Of a DNA stretch of 64,000 nt, positions 23,978 through 36,187 are shown piece by piece. The translations under genes and the position numbers were made by a program. The stretch is from Euptelea pleiosperma. Lineage: Eukaryota; Streptophyta; Magnoliopsida; Ranunculales; Eupteleaceae. Each line of letters opens with the position of its first letter. Position 1 is the stretch's first letter. Where the stretch lies: contig CM068549.1 in assembly GCA_035048495.1 (NCBI GenBank), positions 8,973,822 through 9,037,821 on the forward strand. The letters are read 5' to 3'. The notes beneath the pieces were generated by a model. The model worked only from the letters and a program-made list of their open reading frames with translations, ran no database searches and was not told where the DNA came from.

Positions 23978-24037
23978 GCTTCAGGGTTGCAAGTTCTCCG
24001 TGAAAACAATCTTGTACATAGAGATTTGAAACCGCAT
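23978..24037 (+). pseudogene. Protein kinase catalytic-loop exon (ATG1-like)
   Basis: After a TTGTTTAG acceptor, the exon reads ASGLQVLRENNLVHRDLKPH. HRDLKP is the kinase catalytic loop with the catalytic D and K. The preceding GLQVLRENNL context is characteristic of plant ATG1/ULK-type autophagy kinases. The exon stops at a GT just after the loop. No activation segment or glycine-rich loop is present nearby, so this is a single captured exon. Confidence 0.72.
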
Positions 24038-25994
24038 GTACAATATGTTTTCTTTTTCTCATACTATAATTTGTGAATGGCTTTTTATATGCTGATATAA
24101 AGACACTCATTTGGCTATCAATGTGTGTAGCAAGCTGAGGAATGCTGATGGTGCTACATGGGATCAAATGCCCAATTGGGAGATCAGAGCAACCGGGAGT
24201 TGAGGAAATATATGGTGTCGTTCAGCACCATAACCTGCATAGCTGTCCGATAGGAGCTAACACATGGACGGTCATAAAACATGTTAGTTAAAAGTTAGTA
24301 AAATTTCCACATCAGAGTTTAAGTTCGTCAAATCAGTATAACTTTGGGCTATCGTTCAACCTAAATTTATACTGATAGCCCAAAGTTAGGTTGATGCTGT
24401 ACATTTTGTCCATTTTGATTAAATTAAATGATGGTTTTGTAGCAAATGGAAAGAAATCATGACTGAATTTTTTTTTGGTGCCTCACAGAGTGAACCTGAG
24501 GAAGACATCATCCCAAAAAAGTAAAAGAAAAAAGTGTCATTAAACAATATACAACAGGTCATTTATTGTCTAGGATGAGATGATTTACAATTGGAGTTCT
24601 ATAAAATGTTTACAACTTTGTGTTTCTTAGAACATTTTTACATGTTTGTATCACCTTACAGGTACAGAAATATGATAATCCCAGATACAATAACACAACA
24701 CAATTCACTCCAAACCATAAAAGTAGGTACAAAGAAAGATTTAATGATTTGAAAATCATTTTTTATTGAAACTAAAAATGATATAATGACTGCTGCATGC
24801 ATACTTATTGTGTACATATGTCGAGAAATAGCTATTTCTGATTTGATCTCATAATTGAAGCAACGAGTGTTCCTGATGAGGTGGTACAAATGGACTGAAT
24901 GTGGAGCAATTTGGGAGCCTCAACAACTTCGGCAATGGAGGCATGCTTGTTATGCAAATAGGATCTGGTGGAAGGTGATTGTTTCTCTTTTCCCCTTGCT
25001 ATATATAATGGAGACTTTCTGCTCACAGATTTACTAATGTTAGTTTGGCATATATTTCTTCATGTTTTCATCTAGAATGCTTATGATATTATTATGTATC
25101 TCAATGCTCATGTTTTGCTCTTTTGTGTCTTCTTATGTTTTCATTCAATTGTCTTCTTATTAAGGGGTTATGTTGTGGTCCTTGTGGATGAGTCTATGCT
25201 CAACCACACAGTTCCTTTTTGCAGTTAAGGCTAATTTGGAGTAGAAATCTCCACGCCATCCTCATCCACATCCACCTTATAAGCTTTATCTAGCTTAAAA
25301 TTGACGCTGAAATCCACTTATTTTCTATCTATAATGCGGTAACACTGTTCAAATTTGAATGCTCAAAGTCCCAAAAAAAAGATCGATGAAGAGCTATAAA
25401 TCTTTTTAACAACATAGGCACCTTCAAAATAAAATCAAATTAGTTTTTGATGGTTTCAACATGTGTTTCTAACTTTGCTTGTTGCAATTTTTTTTTCCTG
25501 AAATATTCCTTTCTTGCATTCAATTTTACATTTAGGTCTTAGGAAGGGGAAAGATGACTTATGAACCACAACAAACACAACACTATTTTGCAATGGAAGA
25601 TGTTTCCTCATCATCTATCCATCAATGTTGATGCAAAAATTATTAACCCTCATCACCCATAAGGTATTCTATATTGCTACCCCCATTGTCAACTCAGTAA
25701 ATGTTCTTAAAGGTCCATGATATAACATGTACATTAAATATGAAAGGTCAGCATGTGAATAAGATCCCCATTTCCAACTATGTGCTATGTTATATGGATT
25801 GTGTTTCCTTCATATTGATTGACAGAGCATAGAATATGATTCCAAATGCCCACACTCCATTAAGATCTGTTCAATAAGCTTTAATAGGTTATACTATGTT
25901 CCTAATGAAGTAATTTGTGTTTTTCCTAATATCTAGATTTTATTAATTATCACCAGATAATGGTTTGCTACTGAAAGCTACCTCTAGATAGCAG
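24038..25994. other. Unassigned DNA
   Basis: One exon-like island at about 24870-24976 reads VPDEVVQMD, a stop, then WSNLGASTTSAMEACLL and another stop before a GT. It is not recognisable to me and already broken. The rest is AT-rich, intron-like sequence with a small inverted repeat near 24330-24390 (AACTTTGGGCTATC / GATAGCCCAAAGTT). Confidence 0.4.
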
Positions 25995-26246
25995 TTTGGG
26001 TTGTGGAGATGAATGTCTGAACTGGATACTTAACAGAGAATGCATTCGAGGGACATGCCCTTGTGGCGATCTTTGTTCAAACCAATAGGTATGCTAGCCA
26101 TTCTTACCTTTTTTCTTTTACTAAATTTTGGCATAAATGACATAGCTTATGTCCAAGTGTCTGTTTGCATTTCTAGATACGCAAGTATGCCAAGTTTAAG
26201 TGTTTCTGTTGTGGAAAGAAAGGATATGGGCTGTAGTTGCTGGAAG
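25995..26246 (+). pseudogene. SDG8/ASHH2-like histone methyltransferase fragment (AWS region)
   Basis: Exon 25995-26088 reads CGDECLNWILNRECIRGTCP then CGDLCSNQ, the cysteine-rich AWS (pre-SET) zinc cluster of plant ASHH2/SDG8-type H3K36 methyltransferases. After a GT-AG intron the second exon (26176-26246) reads RKYAKFKCFCCGKKGYGL, then a TAG where the family has Q, then LLE and a GT donor. The TAG is a CAG-to-TAG change. The first exon also ends in a TAG triplet directly at the splice junction. The SET catalytic core is absent. It is a dead fragment in the same orientation as its neighbours. Confidence 0.8.
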
Positions 26247-28192
26247 GTGTGTTGGAAAGGTAACTTCACAATTTTTCTTTTTGGTCTTTATTTTGCCATC
26301 TAAACAGGATATTTTATTAAAGAAAAAAAGGGAAAAACTACCTCGAAGAGTAATTTACATAACCAGCATGTGAGCCCAGATCAAGAACTGACTACTACTC
26401 AAATTAGCAAGTCGATTTTGCATTAGAGTTGTCTTCTCTATGGATGTTCAAGATTCTTTGCCAACATGATGGTTTGTGTGTAAATAGTCAATCTCCTAAA
26501 ATAGACATATGAAGTGTCAAGAAGTTGGAGGTTTTTTTCAGTCAACTCAGTACCAATAGAGAATCTCCATCAATCCATATGGAGGAATTCTCTGTAAGCA
26601 TAAAAATCATCCCAAAGGCCTTTATGATCTTTTTTTTTTTTAAGTTAGTACAAGTGATGCACATTCAGGATTAAGGATCATCATTCAGTAGGCCTAAGAG
26701 ATCTCTAACTAATAACTGATCCATTTTGATGATCTGAACCATTCAGGTTTTGGAAAATTCATCTTGTTTCTTTCTCCCTTACTCTCTTTCATTTTTTATT
26801 TTTAAATTCCTATTCCTTTAGGCACTAAGAAAATTTCCCCAGGTTGGACCATAGGTGGATCTGAAAACATTACATGCACTTTTAACACACTAGTGTAGTT
26901 TCCTTAGTCATGGGGTACATACCAATGAGCCTTCAATAATATTACTAACATTCTGTTATCATCAACTATACCAATAAGCCTAACTAACCTGAAGTATATA
27001 TAGCATTCTATTATCATCATACTAACTGTTGCGTATACTTCTGGCCTAGGCTTACATGAATCCTACCGTAGTGTGTTGAAGTATCAGCAGGTTTCTGTGT
27101 TAATGAAAAAAAAAAGGAAATGTCCCCCGTCATGCATAAGATGCAAACTTTTTGTTTGTGCTCTTGACATCTTGTCTGAATACTTAATAACTTATTGTTT
27201 CTTTGCTAGTTACAGGCCTATGAAGAGTTGGACACAACAAATGAAAGAGGAAACTCTCTTCACAGCAAATGATATGTATAGCTAGAATACAAGAAAAATC
27301 CCACTCCTGAAAATTGGCTTATGGCCAAAAAATTGGGTTTGGGGTTTGTGATCTGCTGTTTCATGAGCCATGTTGATGGTGCATTGAGTGAGATGATTTT
27401 GATTAGTAAAGGTTGCTGCCTGCTAAGAAGGTATGATTTTGATTGATGGTGCATTGAGTGAGTTTTAGGACTATAAAGTTCCTTCCTTCTATCAATTCAT
27501 ACTCCAAATTATTCTCTTGCATTGAAAATTAGTGTATCATAGTCCACCTTTGATAAATTTGCAATTTTAATGAATGACCAATTTCTTTTATCAACTCTGT
27601 GAATATATACATTCTGTCCAAATCCATTCACCATACTAAAGAGTAGGGGTGTCAATGGGATGGGTTTAGGTCAGGTACCGGTAAATTCAGATCCAACGAC
27701 CCAATTACTAATCAGGTCTAAAAGATGGATCTGAACCTGAAAAAGTGATTGGGTTCATTAGGTATTCAAGCATTGGGTCTGGGTAATGAATCAAAAATTT
27801 GTTCATCAGGTTAGGTAGACTAAATCAGCGTACACACCCAAAACAAAAAATAAGGTAGGCAGACTAAACCTGATTATATATCGGAAAGGACATGCCGTAG
27901 TGTGAATAATCAAGTTTGTAAGTGTGAGGTAATCAGACACCATGGATTTGTGTGGGAAATTATTATCCTTAAAACGTGTGAATTTAAAAGTCACTCTTAG
28001 CAACCTAAACCCCAGCTCATTAAGTTCCGGGGAGTGAAACATTTTTCGGACATGCTGCTCCACTACAATCAGGTAGTGTATCATCTAGGCCTAGCCTTTT
28101 TAGACTTGTTATATGCTTTTATATAGAATCATCCATAATGTACCGTATGTGGCTAAGAATTTCTTTAGTGATTTCTTCTTGATAGACTTCTG
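26247..28192. other. Unassigned intron-like DNA
   Basis: No firm coding block. An exon-like piece after TTACAG near 27218-27272 reads AYEELDTTNERGNSLHSK and is not assigned. The region 27640-27800 (GGGTGTCAATGGGATGGGTT and what follows) looks like a widespread plant intergenic repeat. Confidence 0.4.
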
Positions 28193-28423
28193 ATATCTTG
28201 TATTATGAAGCATTGGACATTCCTCTACCAGAATTGCAAGGCTTGAAAACTCTAAAGGTCGCTTTTCATCTTGCCACAAAGGATGAAGTGAGTATACAAA
28301 CAATAGTATTTTTTTCGTTATGGATCTTGTCAAGGCTCTATGCCTCTTATTAAATATGGAATCATTTGTTTTCAGGCGGTAATTCATAGTATTAGACCTC
28401 CAAAACAGAGCACTGTAGGTGAT
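28193..28423 (+). pseudogene. UBP12/UBP13-type ubiquitin protease fragment (two exons)
   Basis: Exon 1 (about 28193-28287) reads DILYYEALDIPLPELQGLKT then LKVAFHLATKDE and ends at a GTGAGT donor. Exon 2 (28376-28423) follows a TTTTCAG acceptor and reads AVIHSIRPPKQSTVGD. This is the conserved C-terminal ubiquitin-like region of plant UBP12/13 (USP7-type) deubiquitinases. The intron join is in phase. The MATH and catalytic USP domains are absent. Another captured, intron-containing gene piece on the plus strand. Confidence 0.8.
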
Positions 28424-29047
28424 GGATCAAAGACCTGAAAACAAAGGTAACTTTTGCAACAATTTGTATACTCACTTTGTTACCTTTTCCCTTTCAAAGG
28501 GTGATTTAGCTACAAAAATGTTGCTTGTATGTAATAGTTCAAAAAACTTATTTGACATTCAAAAAACTTATTTAATATGGAACAAAAATGTTGCTTTTAT
28601 GTTATTTGTTGTAGTGTGTACTTGTGTATGGTGCTACTCTCTAGGAAAACGCCACTGCCAACCTCAAGGCAACCAACTCAAGTTCAGATCACAATTTCTA
28701 TAGAGATGAGCCATACAAAGAACTAACTGATATCCTGAATCTTTGTGCGAGAAGCTTGAGAACATGCTTATTCAAAGTCTCCAAGAAGAGCAGTTACAAC
28801 CAGAAGAAGAACCATCATGGCTGAATGTCAAGTTGCAGCCCCTGCATCATCTCTCTCTGAACTCCTTCATAACATTGCCTTCTGCCTATAAGATCCGTGC
28901 AAGCAACCTATTGGCTCTCAATTCAGAAATGGACAATCATAGGTTGGATGATGTGGGTTCTTACTATGTGAATGGAGGCAGTTGCAGCTATAGATGTGAA
29001 GCAGAGATACCCATGATTCATTTAATGAATATTACTTGATTGATTGT
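28424..29047. other. Unassigned DNA ending at the solo-LTR insertion
   Basis: A glutamine/glutamate-rich open stretch at about 28743-29039 (EKLENMLIQSLQEEQLQPEE) has no family I recognise. The last five bases (29043-29047, ATTGT) are the target duplication of the next LTR. Confidence 0.4.
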
Positions 29048-31825
29048 TGAAAGTAGGATTTTTCCGCGTCGTTGGTTACGGAAACCCTAATTCCAACTAA
29101 ATTTGTATCTTTTCCAATTTAATTCCTGCAAAATATGCGATATTGTATAGGGATTCGTGTCGGATGTCGATCCGCACTCGGGGTTAGTTTGTGCAAGAAG
29201 ATAACATGAAATGAAAAATTTTTCTCAGAAATTGCCACTAAAAAGGATGGAATGGTGAGAATGATGATCACGAGATTTTAAAACATGATTTTTATGTTGA
29301 AGATTGATTCTCCATTAAAGTGATTAACATGCAGATAAAATTCAAAATTACTATTAAAAGAGAATAAAAATAATAATTCAAAAGAAACTAATTTCATTGA
29401 ATAAAATTAAGATGTTTACATTGATGGATAACAAAAATAAGAGAATTAAAACTAACCTAAAAAGCATGAAAGGTAGAGAGAGAAAACTAGAGAGAGAATC
29501 TTCAGAGGAGAGAGAAACTACAGAAGAGAGAGAAAATGATGAATGAGAAAGAAACTATGGTAAAAAAAATGCTTTACCTTAAACTTATTTGGAGAGATAA
29601 GATCAGACCGGTGAGTGGTTCAACCCGGGGATGATCAGCCAAGGTGATGAAGGCCAAGATGTTTGCACGTGTAAAAACCGGAGACGCTTGGAGAATGGTG
29701 GAACAACTTGCTGGTAGTGGTTGGGGAGAAGTTCAAGATGGCTGGAGTGGGCTGGTGCAGCGGCACCTTGAAGTGGAGGACGGTGGCTGCTGGTGGATGG
29801 ATGTGGACGGCAAGGAGAGGGCGATCCAGCAGGTAGGTACCCCCCTCCTCTTTCTTCTTCTTCTTCTTATCTTCCTTCTCTTTTTTTTTTTCTTTTGCTT
29901 TGAGGGAGGAGAGAACGGTAAGAGCAGGTGGTTGCTTGGTGTTGCCGCCAACAAAGGGCAGCAGCGTCCAAGAGTTGCTGGGCAGTCTTGGAGATGGCAG
30001 TTGATAGTGGAGAGGGGCTGGTGAGGTGAGAAGGAGATGGCAGGTAGCAGACACGTTGGAGAAGCTCGTGGGAGAAAGATGGAGCAAGGGGCGTTGAGGG
30101 AGAGAAGTTGCAAACCTGCAACTTGGGAAGTTGCAGGTTAGGTCGTGAAAGAGATGGTGGAGGGATGCTGCTGCAACAAGGCAGCAGGCGTCAATGGAGG
30201 CTAGGGCAAAAGGGAGGTACGACCTCCTCTCCTCTTCTCTTCTCTTCTCTTCTTCCTCTTCTCTTTTTTTTTTTTTTTTTATATGAGAAAGAAAAGGGAG
30301 AGAGTTCGGAGCGTGGTGGAGCACATCAGAGGTTAACCGCTTGGGGGAGAAGGATCTATAAAAATGTGGAGGGGTGAGAGAGAGAATGAAGGGGGCGGTT
30401 GCTGTAACAGGCGGTGGTAATGGAGCAGCAAGGAGGCGGCAGCAACAGGCGGGGGTGCTGGAGATGAGATCGCCACCACCTGCAACAAGAGAACACATCT
30501 CCAAGAAGAGGACATGCTAGAGAGGGATAGAAGAGAGAACGTCGTTCTTCCCCAACGTGGAGAAGAGATGGGGAGAGAAGAGAACGTGGGAGAGTTGTCG
30601 GCCGGAGTTGTAGCCTGCAACTCTAGTGAAAACGTGAAGATGAAGACGGTGAAGAAGATGAAGAAGAAGGTGAGACTCGGGCCAAAAGAGAGGGAAAGAA
30701 GGAGAAGCCGTTGGGGGAAGGAGAGGAGGAGAGGGGTTTTAAAAATTAGGGTTCGTCCCCTTCCTTCCCCCTTTATATAAGCTCCTAATTTCCATTAATG
30801 GAAATTAGGAATTTTGGGAAATAAAAAAATATTAAATTTTTTTTTTTTTTTTTAAGTAAAACCCTACTTTTCTTTGGGGAATTTCCCCATTTAGTGGACC
30901 CCCCATTTTTTAAAATTTAATTAAAATTATTTTGAAATTCACGGGGTCCACTAACTGGTCGAACAGCGGGTCAATGATGATGGGCCCGGCTATTGGCCCA
31001 CATGGATTGATGATGTCCATCGTCTCATAAGATGATGTGACAGACAATCTGATGGCGATCGGATGGATGGTGACTTGATTGGGACCCAGATTGGTAGATC
31101 GATAGATCTAGAGAGATCCAACGGTCCGGTGGAAGATCCAACGGTCCGATTGAAGATCCAACGGTCAGAAAGCTAAGGGAGATGAGACAAAGCCAATGGG
31201 CAGGATTTCTGGGGTTAGGTCAGTAGATTCGAGGACCAAGAGATGAAGAGAGGGAGAATAAGGAGAGATGAGAGAGAAAATATCAGAAAATGGAGATAAA
31301 AGTATTGGCAGAGGGTCTAGAACCCTGGTCTTCACTGTGACCATCCTCATGCTTCTCCAGTAGAGTAGACTATCATTCCTTGCTGACTCATGTGGCTTTA
31401 AATGCTTTGGTCCGTCTCTTGGTCATTGGCTCTCCTGCTCTCTTTGTTCTTTGGGCCGGTTTTTTGGTCCTCTTATTCAGCCCATATTTGGCCCATATCT
31501 TCTAGTCATAGCATGTGGGCTCTTTAAGCTTTGATAATGGGCTTTCTTGATCGATGTGGGCTCGCAAGTCTCGAGAATTGTCCCATCGGGGTTTCCTACG
31601 ACAGAAGAAGCGCGTAATGAAACTTTATCAGAACGACTCAATGTCTAGACTTTCAAAAATGTGTTTAATGCATGCAAATATACCATTTCGTCCAAAAAAG
31701 TGTGTTCTACGCAACAAAAGATACTCTTACGTAGAAAAGTAGATAAATGGAGCATTTTAACGTAGGAGAGTGTGAAAACGCTTAGAAGATAACAGTGGAA
31801 AATACGCACTTTTAAGCGAATATCA
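29048..31825 (-). mobile_element. Solo LTR, long class (2778 bp), duplication ATTGT
   Basis: On the plus strand it runs from TGAAAGTAGGATTTTTCCGC to AAGCGAATATCA. It is flanked by exact ATTGT copies (29043-29047, 31826-31830), with no internal region. On its own strand it carries 20-bp ACCGTTGGATCTT repeats (about 31112-31168), an A-tract (30837-30854), a palindrome around TTCCATTAATGGAA (30784-30809) followed by TATA-like TTATATAAAG (30771-30780), GTTGCAGG hairpins (30116-30138 and near 30603), and a GGTAAAG donor-like site near 29575. The long CT-rich reading frame at 29635-30504 is low-complexity LTR sequence, not a gene. Confidence 0.96.
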
Positions 31826-32951
31826 ATTGTTCCTGTGCAGTAGGCGGCTAATTTGCAAGCTTTGAGCTGTGGAAATGGGATGTTGTTGGTAACCAAACTA
31901 CATTCATAACTACGAAAGCACCTTCTGATACCCTGTGTACTCTACCTTGTCTGGTAAACTTAATTAGCAGATTATTTGAACGTGAAGTGAAGCTCTTCGA
32001 TTAATCAAATACATGTCTTGGATCAGATTCAAGAGATCCACGGTCCACGTGGGAACGAATGCATTAATACCCAAATGACTGCTCTACTCGTTGCAGTCAT
32101 TGCCACTTGGACTGTGGATTTTTTGAATTTGACAGTCCAGGGCTCAACCACATAGTTCTTACTTAAGCATGGAATAGCACGACCCTATGTATTATACATG
32201 TGATATACTTCAAATTCCATTTTAGGCCTTGCTTGGTACCATTGTAGCATTTGCGTGTGCTTGGTAGCATTGCAGAATTTGCATGTGCTTTGTGGCGGAA
32301 CATCCAACAAATATTGCATTTGAACCAACCATTCTTTTGCTAAAAAGTGGTCTAATGTTTGCAGTTAAAAAGTGGCTGCAAATAGCTGCAAACAATACGC
32401 AAATAACTCTCTCATCCCCCTTGGTCTCCCCCAAACAGCTCTCCCCTGCCCAATCATACGAATATTTTCCCAACAAATGTTTGTCAATGCGAACATTTGA
32501 TCATCAAGTATTGGCCTACAAACATTTACGTGCAAACTACAGATACGATACCAAGCAAGGCCTAAAATTCAAAGTAGCATGTCCGTGTAAAACGGGCCGT
32601 CCCATTAGAGGCTTGGGGCCTGAATATTAATTGAATTAGATAAGGGCTTCGTGCTTGGACCTACTAAAATTTACACCCCTACCAAAGTCCATGTCTTTGA
32701 AGAAGGAACTGTTTGTTAGTAGTCCATGTCTAGATGGATGACTTTAAGGGCTAAGTATATGATTCAGGGTGCTCATTGACTGATAAGGCATGCCAAGTAG
32801 TGCATTCTTATGACCAGATAGGCGTCTGGATCCATATCAATAGATGATATGAATGCAATACAGCCCAACTTCATTGCTACCTCAAGATAATGTATTTATC
32901 TGAAATGTTAAGAGTACTGGAAATTTACTTTAAATTCATACAATAGGTAAA
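31826..32951. other. Unassigned flank around a MITE
   Basis: Apart from the inverted-repeat element at 32220-32566, I see no gene. The first bases (ATTGTTCCTGTGCAG) continue the host sequence interrupted at 29047. Confidence 0.4.
32220..32566. repeat. Short inverted-repeat transposable element (MITE)
   Basis: The left end TTTTAGGCCTTGCTTGGTA and the right end TACCAAGCAAGGCCTAAAA are perfect inverted complements about 346 bp apart. The core is non-coding, with GTTTGCAG and CTGCAAACA-type short repeats. The size, and termini reading GGCCTTGCTTGGTA, suit a non-autonomous PIF/Harbinger or hAT derivative. The target duplication is not clear because the TTTA/TAAA flanks fall within the symmetry. 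Confidence 0.8.
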
Positions 32952-35900
32952 TTATGTGGCATTCATATCCACCCCATTAACAAAATCTTCACATAATTCA
33001 TCTACATCGACCTCAATAACAACTTTAATTTTCTTCCGACGACTACTACTATCAAACCTCACCGTATTACCCTTTTCGTCAGATGCTGATAAACTTGATT
33101 CCACCATGGCATTTGCAACATCTAACCATTGAAAATAACCACAACCATCTTGACATATTAAAAACTTTCTACCTAGACTATGTGCTTGCCTGGATGTACA
33201 AATTTTCCGATAACTTCTACACCCGGGCTTAGGACATGGAGATTCATTCCAAGGACATGTGATATTCGCTCAAAAGTGCTTATTTTAAGCAATTATCCTT
33301 TTAGCGTTATCACACTCTCCTACGTAAAATACTCTATTTATCTACTTTTCTACGTAAGAATCTATTTCATTGCGTAGAACACACTTTTCTGGACGAAATG
33401 GTATATTTGCATGCATTAAACGCATTTCTGGAGTTCTAGGTATAAAGACGTTATGATCAAGTCTCATTACGTGCTTTTCTTTTGCAGAAAACTCGATCGG
33501 GCTATTCTCAAGACTTGCGGGCCAAAATCGATCATGAGAGCCCATTATCATAGCTTAAAGAGCCCACAGGCTATGACTAGAAGATATGGGCCAAATATGG
33601 GCTGAATAAGAGGACCAAAAAGCTGGCCCAAAGAACGAAGAGAGCAGGAGAGCCAATGACCAAGAAACGGACCAAAGCGTTTAAAGCCACATGAGTCAGC
33701 AAGGAATGATGGTCTACGCTACTGGAGAAGTGTGAGGATGGTCACAGTGAAGACCAGGGTTCCAGACCCTCGGCAAATACTTTTATCTCCATTTTTTGAT
33801 ATTTTCTCTCTCATCTCTCCTTATTCTCTCTCTCTTCATCTCTCGGTCCTTGGATCTACTGACCTAACCCCAGAACTCCTGCCCATTGGCTCTATCTCAT
33901 CTCCCTTAGCTTTCTGACTGTTGTATCTTCAATCGGACCATTGGATCTTCCACCGGACAATTGGATCTCTCTACATCAATCGATCTACCCATCTGGGTCC
34001 AAATCAAGTCACCATCCATCCGATCGTCATCAAATTGTCTGTCACATCATCTTGTGAGACGATGGACATCATCAATCCTTATGGACCAGTAGCCTGGCCC
34101 ATCATCATCGACCCGTGGCCCGACCATTTAGTGGACCTCACGATTTTCAAACGCTTTAAATTAATTATTTTTAAATAAAAAAGGGGGGTCCACTAAATGG
34201 GGAAATTCCCCAAAGAAAAGTAAGGTTTTACTTAAAAAAAAAATAATAATTTTTTTATTTCAAAAATTCCCTAATTTCCATTAATGGAAACTAGGGAGGT
34301 TTAAAAGGGGAAGGAGAAGGGTTCGTTTGAACCCTAATCCCTCTCCCATCTCCTCCTCTCCTCCCCCTATCAATCCCCCACGTTTTCTTCTTCTCTCTCT
34401 CCTTCTTTCACCTTCTTCTCCTCCATCCTCTTTGTCTTCCTCTTCACGTTCCTCACTGGAGTTGCGCCTGCAACTCCGGCCATTCGTGCTCCTATTTGCA
34501 GCACCCCCTACTGCTGCTTCACGCCCCTTTGCTGCTGCTAGTTCTACTCGTCATCGCTGCAGCCCAGCAGCCAGCGGTCAGCCCCCTCATAGAACGGTTA
34601 AAATCGTTAAAAAATTGGAGTGTTGATCACCGGAAATGAACCTGCAACTTCCGGCCACCAGCACCACTTGCATCACCGCTGCCTCCTCTTCCTCCTCTTC
34701 TTCTGCTTCTTCTTCTTCTTCTTCCTCTCTTCCTTCGTCTTCTTCTTCTTTTATCGTGGGAGTTGCTGGTCTGCAACTCCGGTGAACCAGCAAATAACAC
34801 CTCTTCTCCACAGCCACCGGAGTTGCCATTAATTTCGGCGAACTCCACCTGTGTGTTGGTCGGACTGGTTCCATCACCGTTGGGCAACACTAGATCCACC
34901 CCTCACCATCATCAGCCACTAACAACGTCTTGCTCTCCTACTTGCATCTCCTCCCTTCTCTCCTGGGCGGTGTTCCATTTTGCCAAAACAGCAACAGGTT
35001 CTCCCAAAACGGCAAGCCATTTTCTCCCTCACTTCTTCCTGCCCTCTTCTTCTCAAGAAAGGCAGCAAACAAAAGGAAACAAAAAAAAGAGGGGGAAAGA
35101 AGAGAAGAAGGAAGAACAGGAACCAATAGTTCCCTTAGTCGTGCGCACACCACCTCCACCACTTAGTCGGACCATTCACCAAACACCACATCAATGGTCG
35201 AACTCGCTCTGGTAAGTGCTCCTATGCCATTTCTCTCCTCTTCTTTCTTTCTCTATCTCTATCCATCTTTCTCCCTCTAGATTGGGTCTTTTCTCTCCTC
35301 CTTAGTCTACCACTTTCTCTCTCTAGCTTCCAAATTTTCTCTCTCAAGAATCTCTTATTCTCTTTCTCAATGCTTTGTAGTAAGTCTAATTAATTTTTGC
35401 ATGAGTTTAGTGAATGTAATATAGTTGATTTAATAAAAGTTGAATTGTTCATGTTCATTTCTTGTTATTAGTTTAATGATATATTTTATGCATTTCATTA
35501 GCTTTAACTGATCTCTCTAAAATAAAAAAAAACTCATGTTTTAATGCTCGATCCCACCACTCTCACCCCTCCATCCTTTCTTTTTAGCACTTTCTATGGA
35601 AAAATCCATCATTTCATGTGTTTGAATTACGTGTTCTCTAACCCCGAGTGCGGATCGACATCCGACACGAATCCCTATACAAAGAATTCTCCTTTTTGCC
35701 GGATTAAAAACTCGGATAAATTACAAATGTGTTGATTCTAGGGTTCCCGAATCCAACGACGCGGAAAAACCCTACTTTCAATAATCTTTTATCCAATGGG
35801 TTGACTCTCCACAACCGAAGCAACCGTGTGAGCTTGATCCCTCTACATCTGCATCTAACCATCGGAACCCAATACATCCACCATGTTGGCATCTTAAAAA

Positions 35901-35981
35901 TCTCCTTCCTATACTGTGCGGTTCCTTTGAGATAAAAACTTTACACTGCCCTGCACAATTAGTGATATGGCAGGGAATCAT
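32952..35981 (-). pseudogene. GRF/CCHC zinc-finger protein gene split by a solo LTR
   Basis: On the minus strand the exon starts after a TTTCAG acceptor at 35981 and reads MIPCHITNCAGQCKVFISKE, then SIGRRFLRCQHGGCIGFRWL (a GRF-type zinc finger). A knuckle CFGCGESTHWIKDY follows and breaks off at 35781. Beyond the LTR, from 33259 down to a TAA at 32952-32954, it continues CPWNESPCPKPGCRSYRK then SLGRKFLICQDGCGYFQWLD, a second GRF finger, and an acidic tail. GRF-CCHC-GRF architecture is known from small plant nucleic-acid-binding proteins. Upstream exons are not evident. The insertion destroys the last cysteine of the knuckle. Confidence 0.78.
33260..35780 (+). mobile_element. Solo LTR, long class (2521 bp), inside the GRF gene
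   Basis: It starts TGATATTCGCTCAAAAGTGC and ends ACCCTACTTTCA, and no primer-binding site follows. The flanking five bases are ACATG (33255-33259) and ATAAT (35781-35785). These are not identical, but both can derive from ACAAT, which is what the interrupted coding sequence requires, so this is probably an older insertion. It contains degenerate 20-bp repeats, a partly decayed palindrome (34270-34297), GAGTTGC hairpins (34457-34478, 34758-34783), a GGTAAGT donor-like site at 35213 and a degraded acceptor (TTGCCGG). Confidence 0.93.
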
Positions 35982-36187
35982 CTGAAATACCAAGTAACAA
36001 AATGTGTTAGAGCAAAACCAATACCAAAACTTAATGTATGGATTTTGAAGAATTGATGAATGAAGCCAAGTTTGCCAAAAACAAAACATTTGAATATTTC
36101 AAACAACTTACCTTTTCTTGATCTTGCTCTCCACCCATTACAAATGTTAGCCAATAAAAAAACAACTACCAAAGAGGTTAATCTTTG

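Noticed and set aside
29635..30504. Long minus-strand open frame (about 289 codons)
   Set aside because: It lies wholly inside a solo LTR, is CT/AG-rich low-complexity in all frames, and has no domain.
34327..35215. Open frames with serine/proline-rich products
   Set aside because: Inside the solo LTR at 33260-35780; low complexity, not conserved with the other LTRs in frame.
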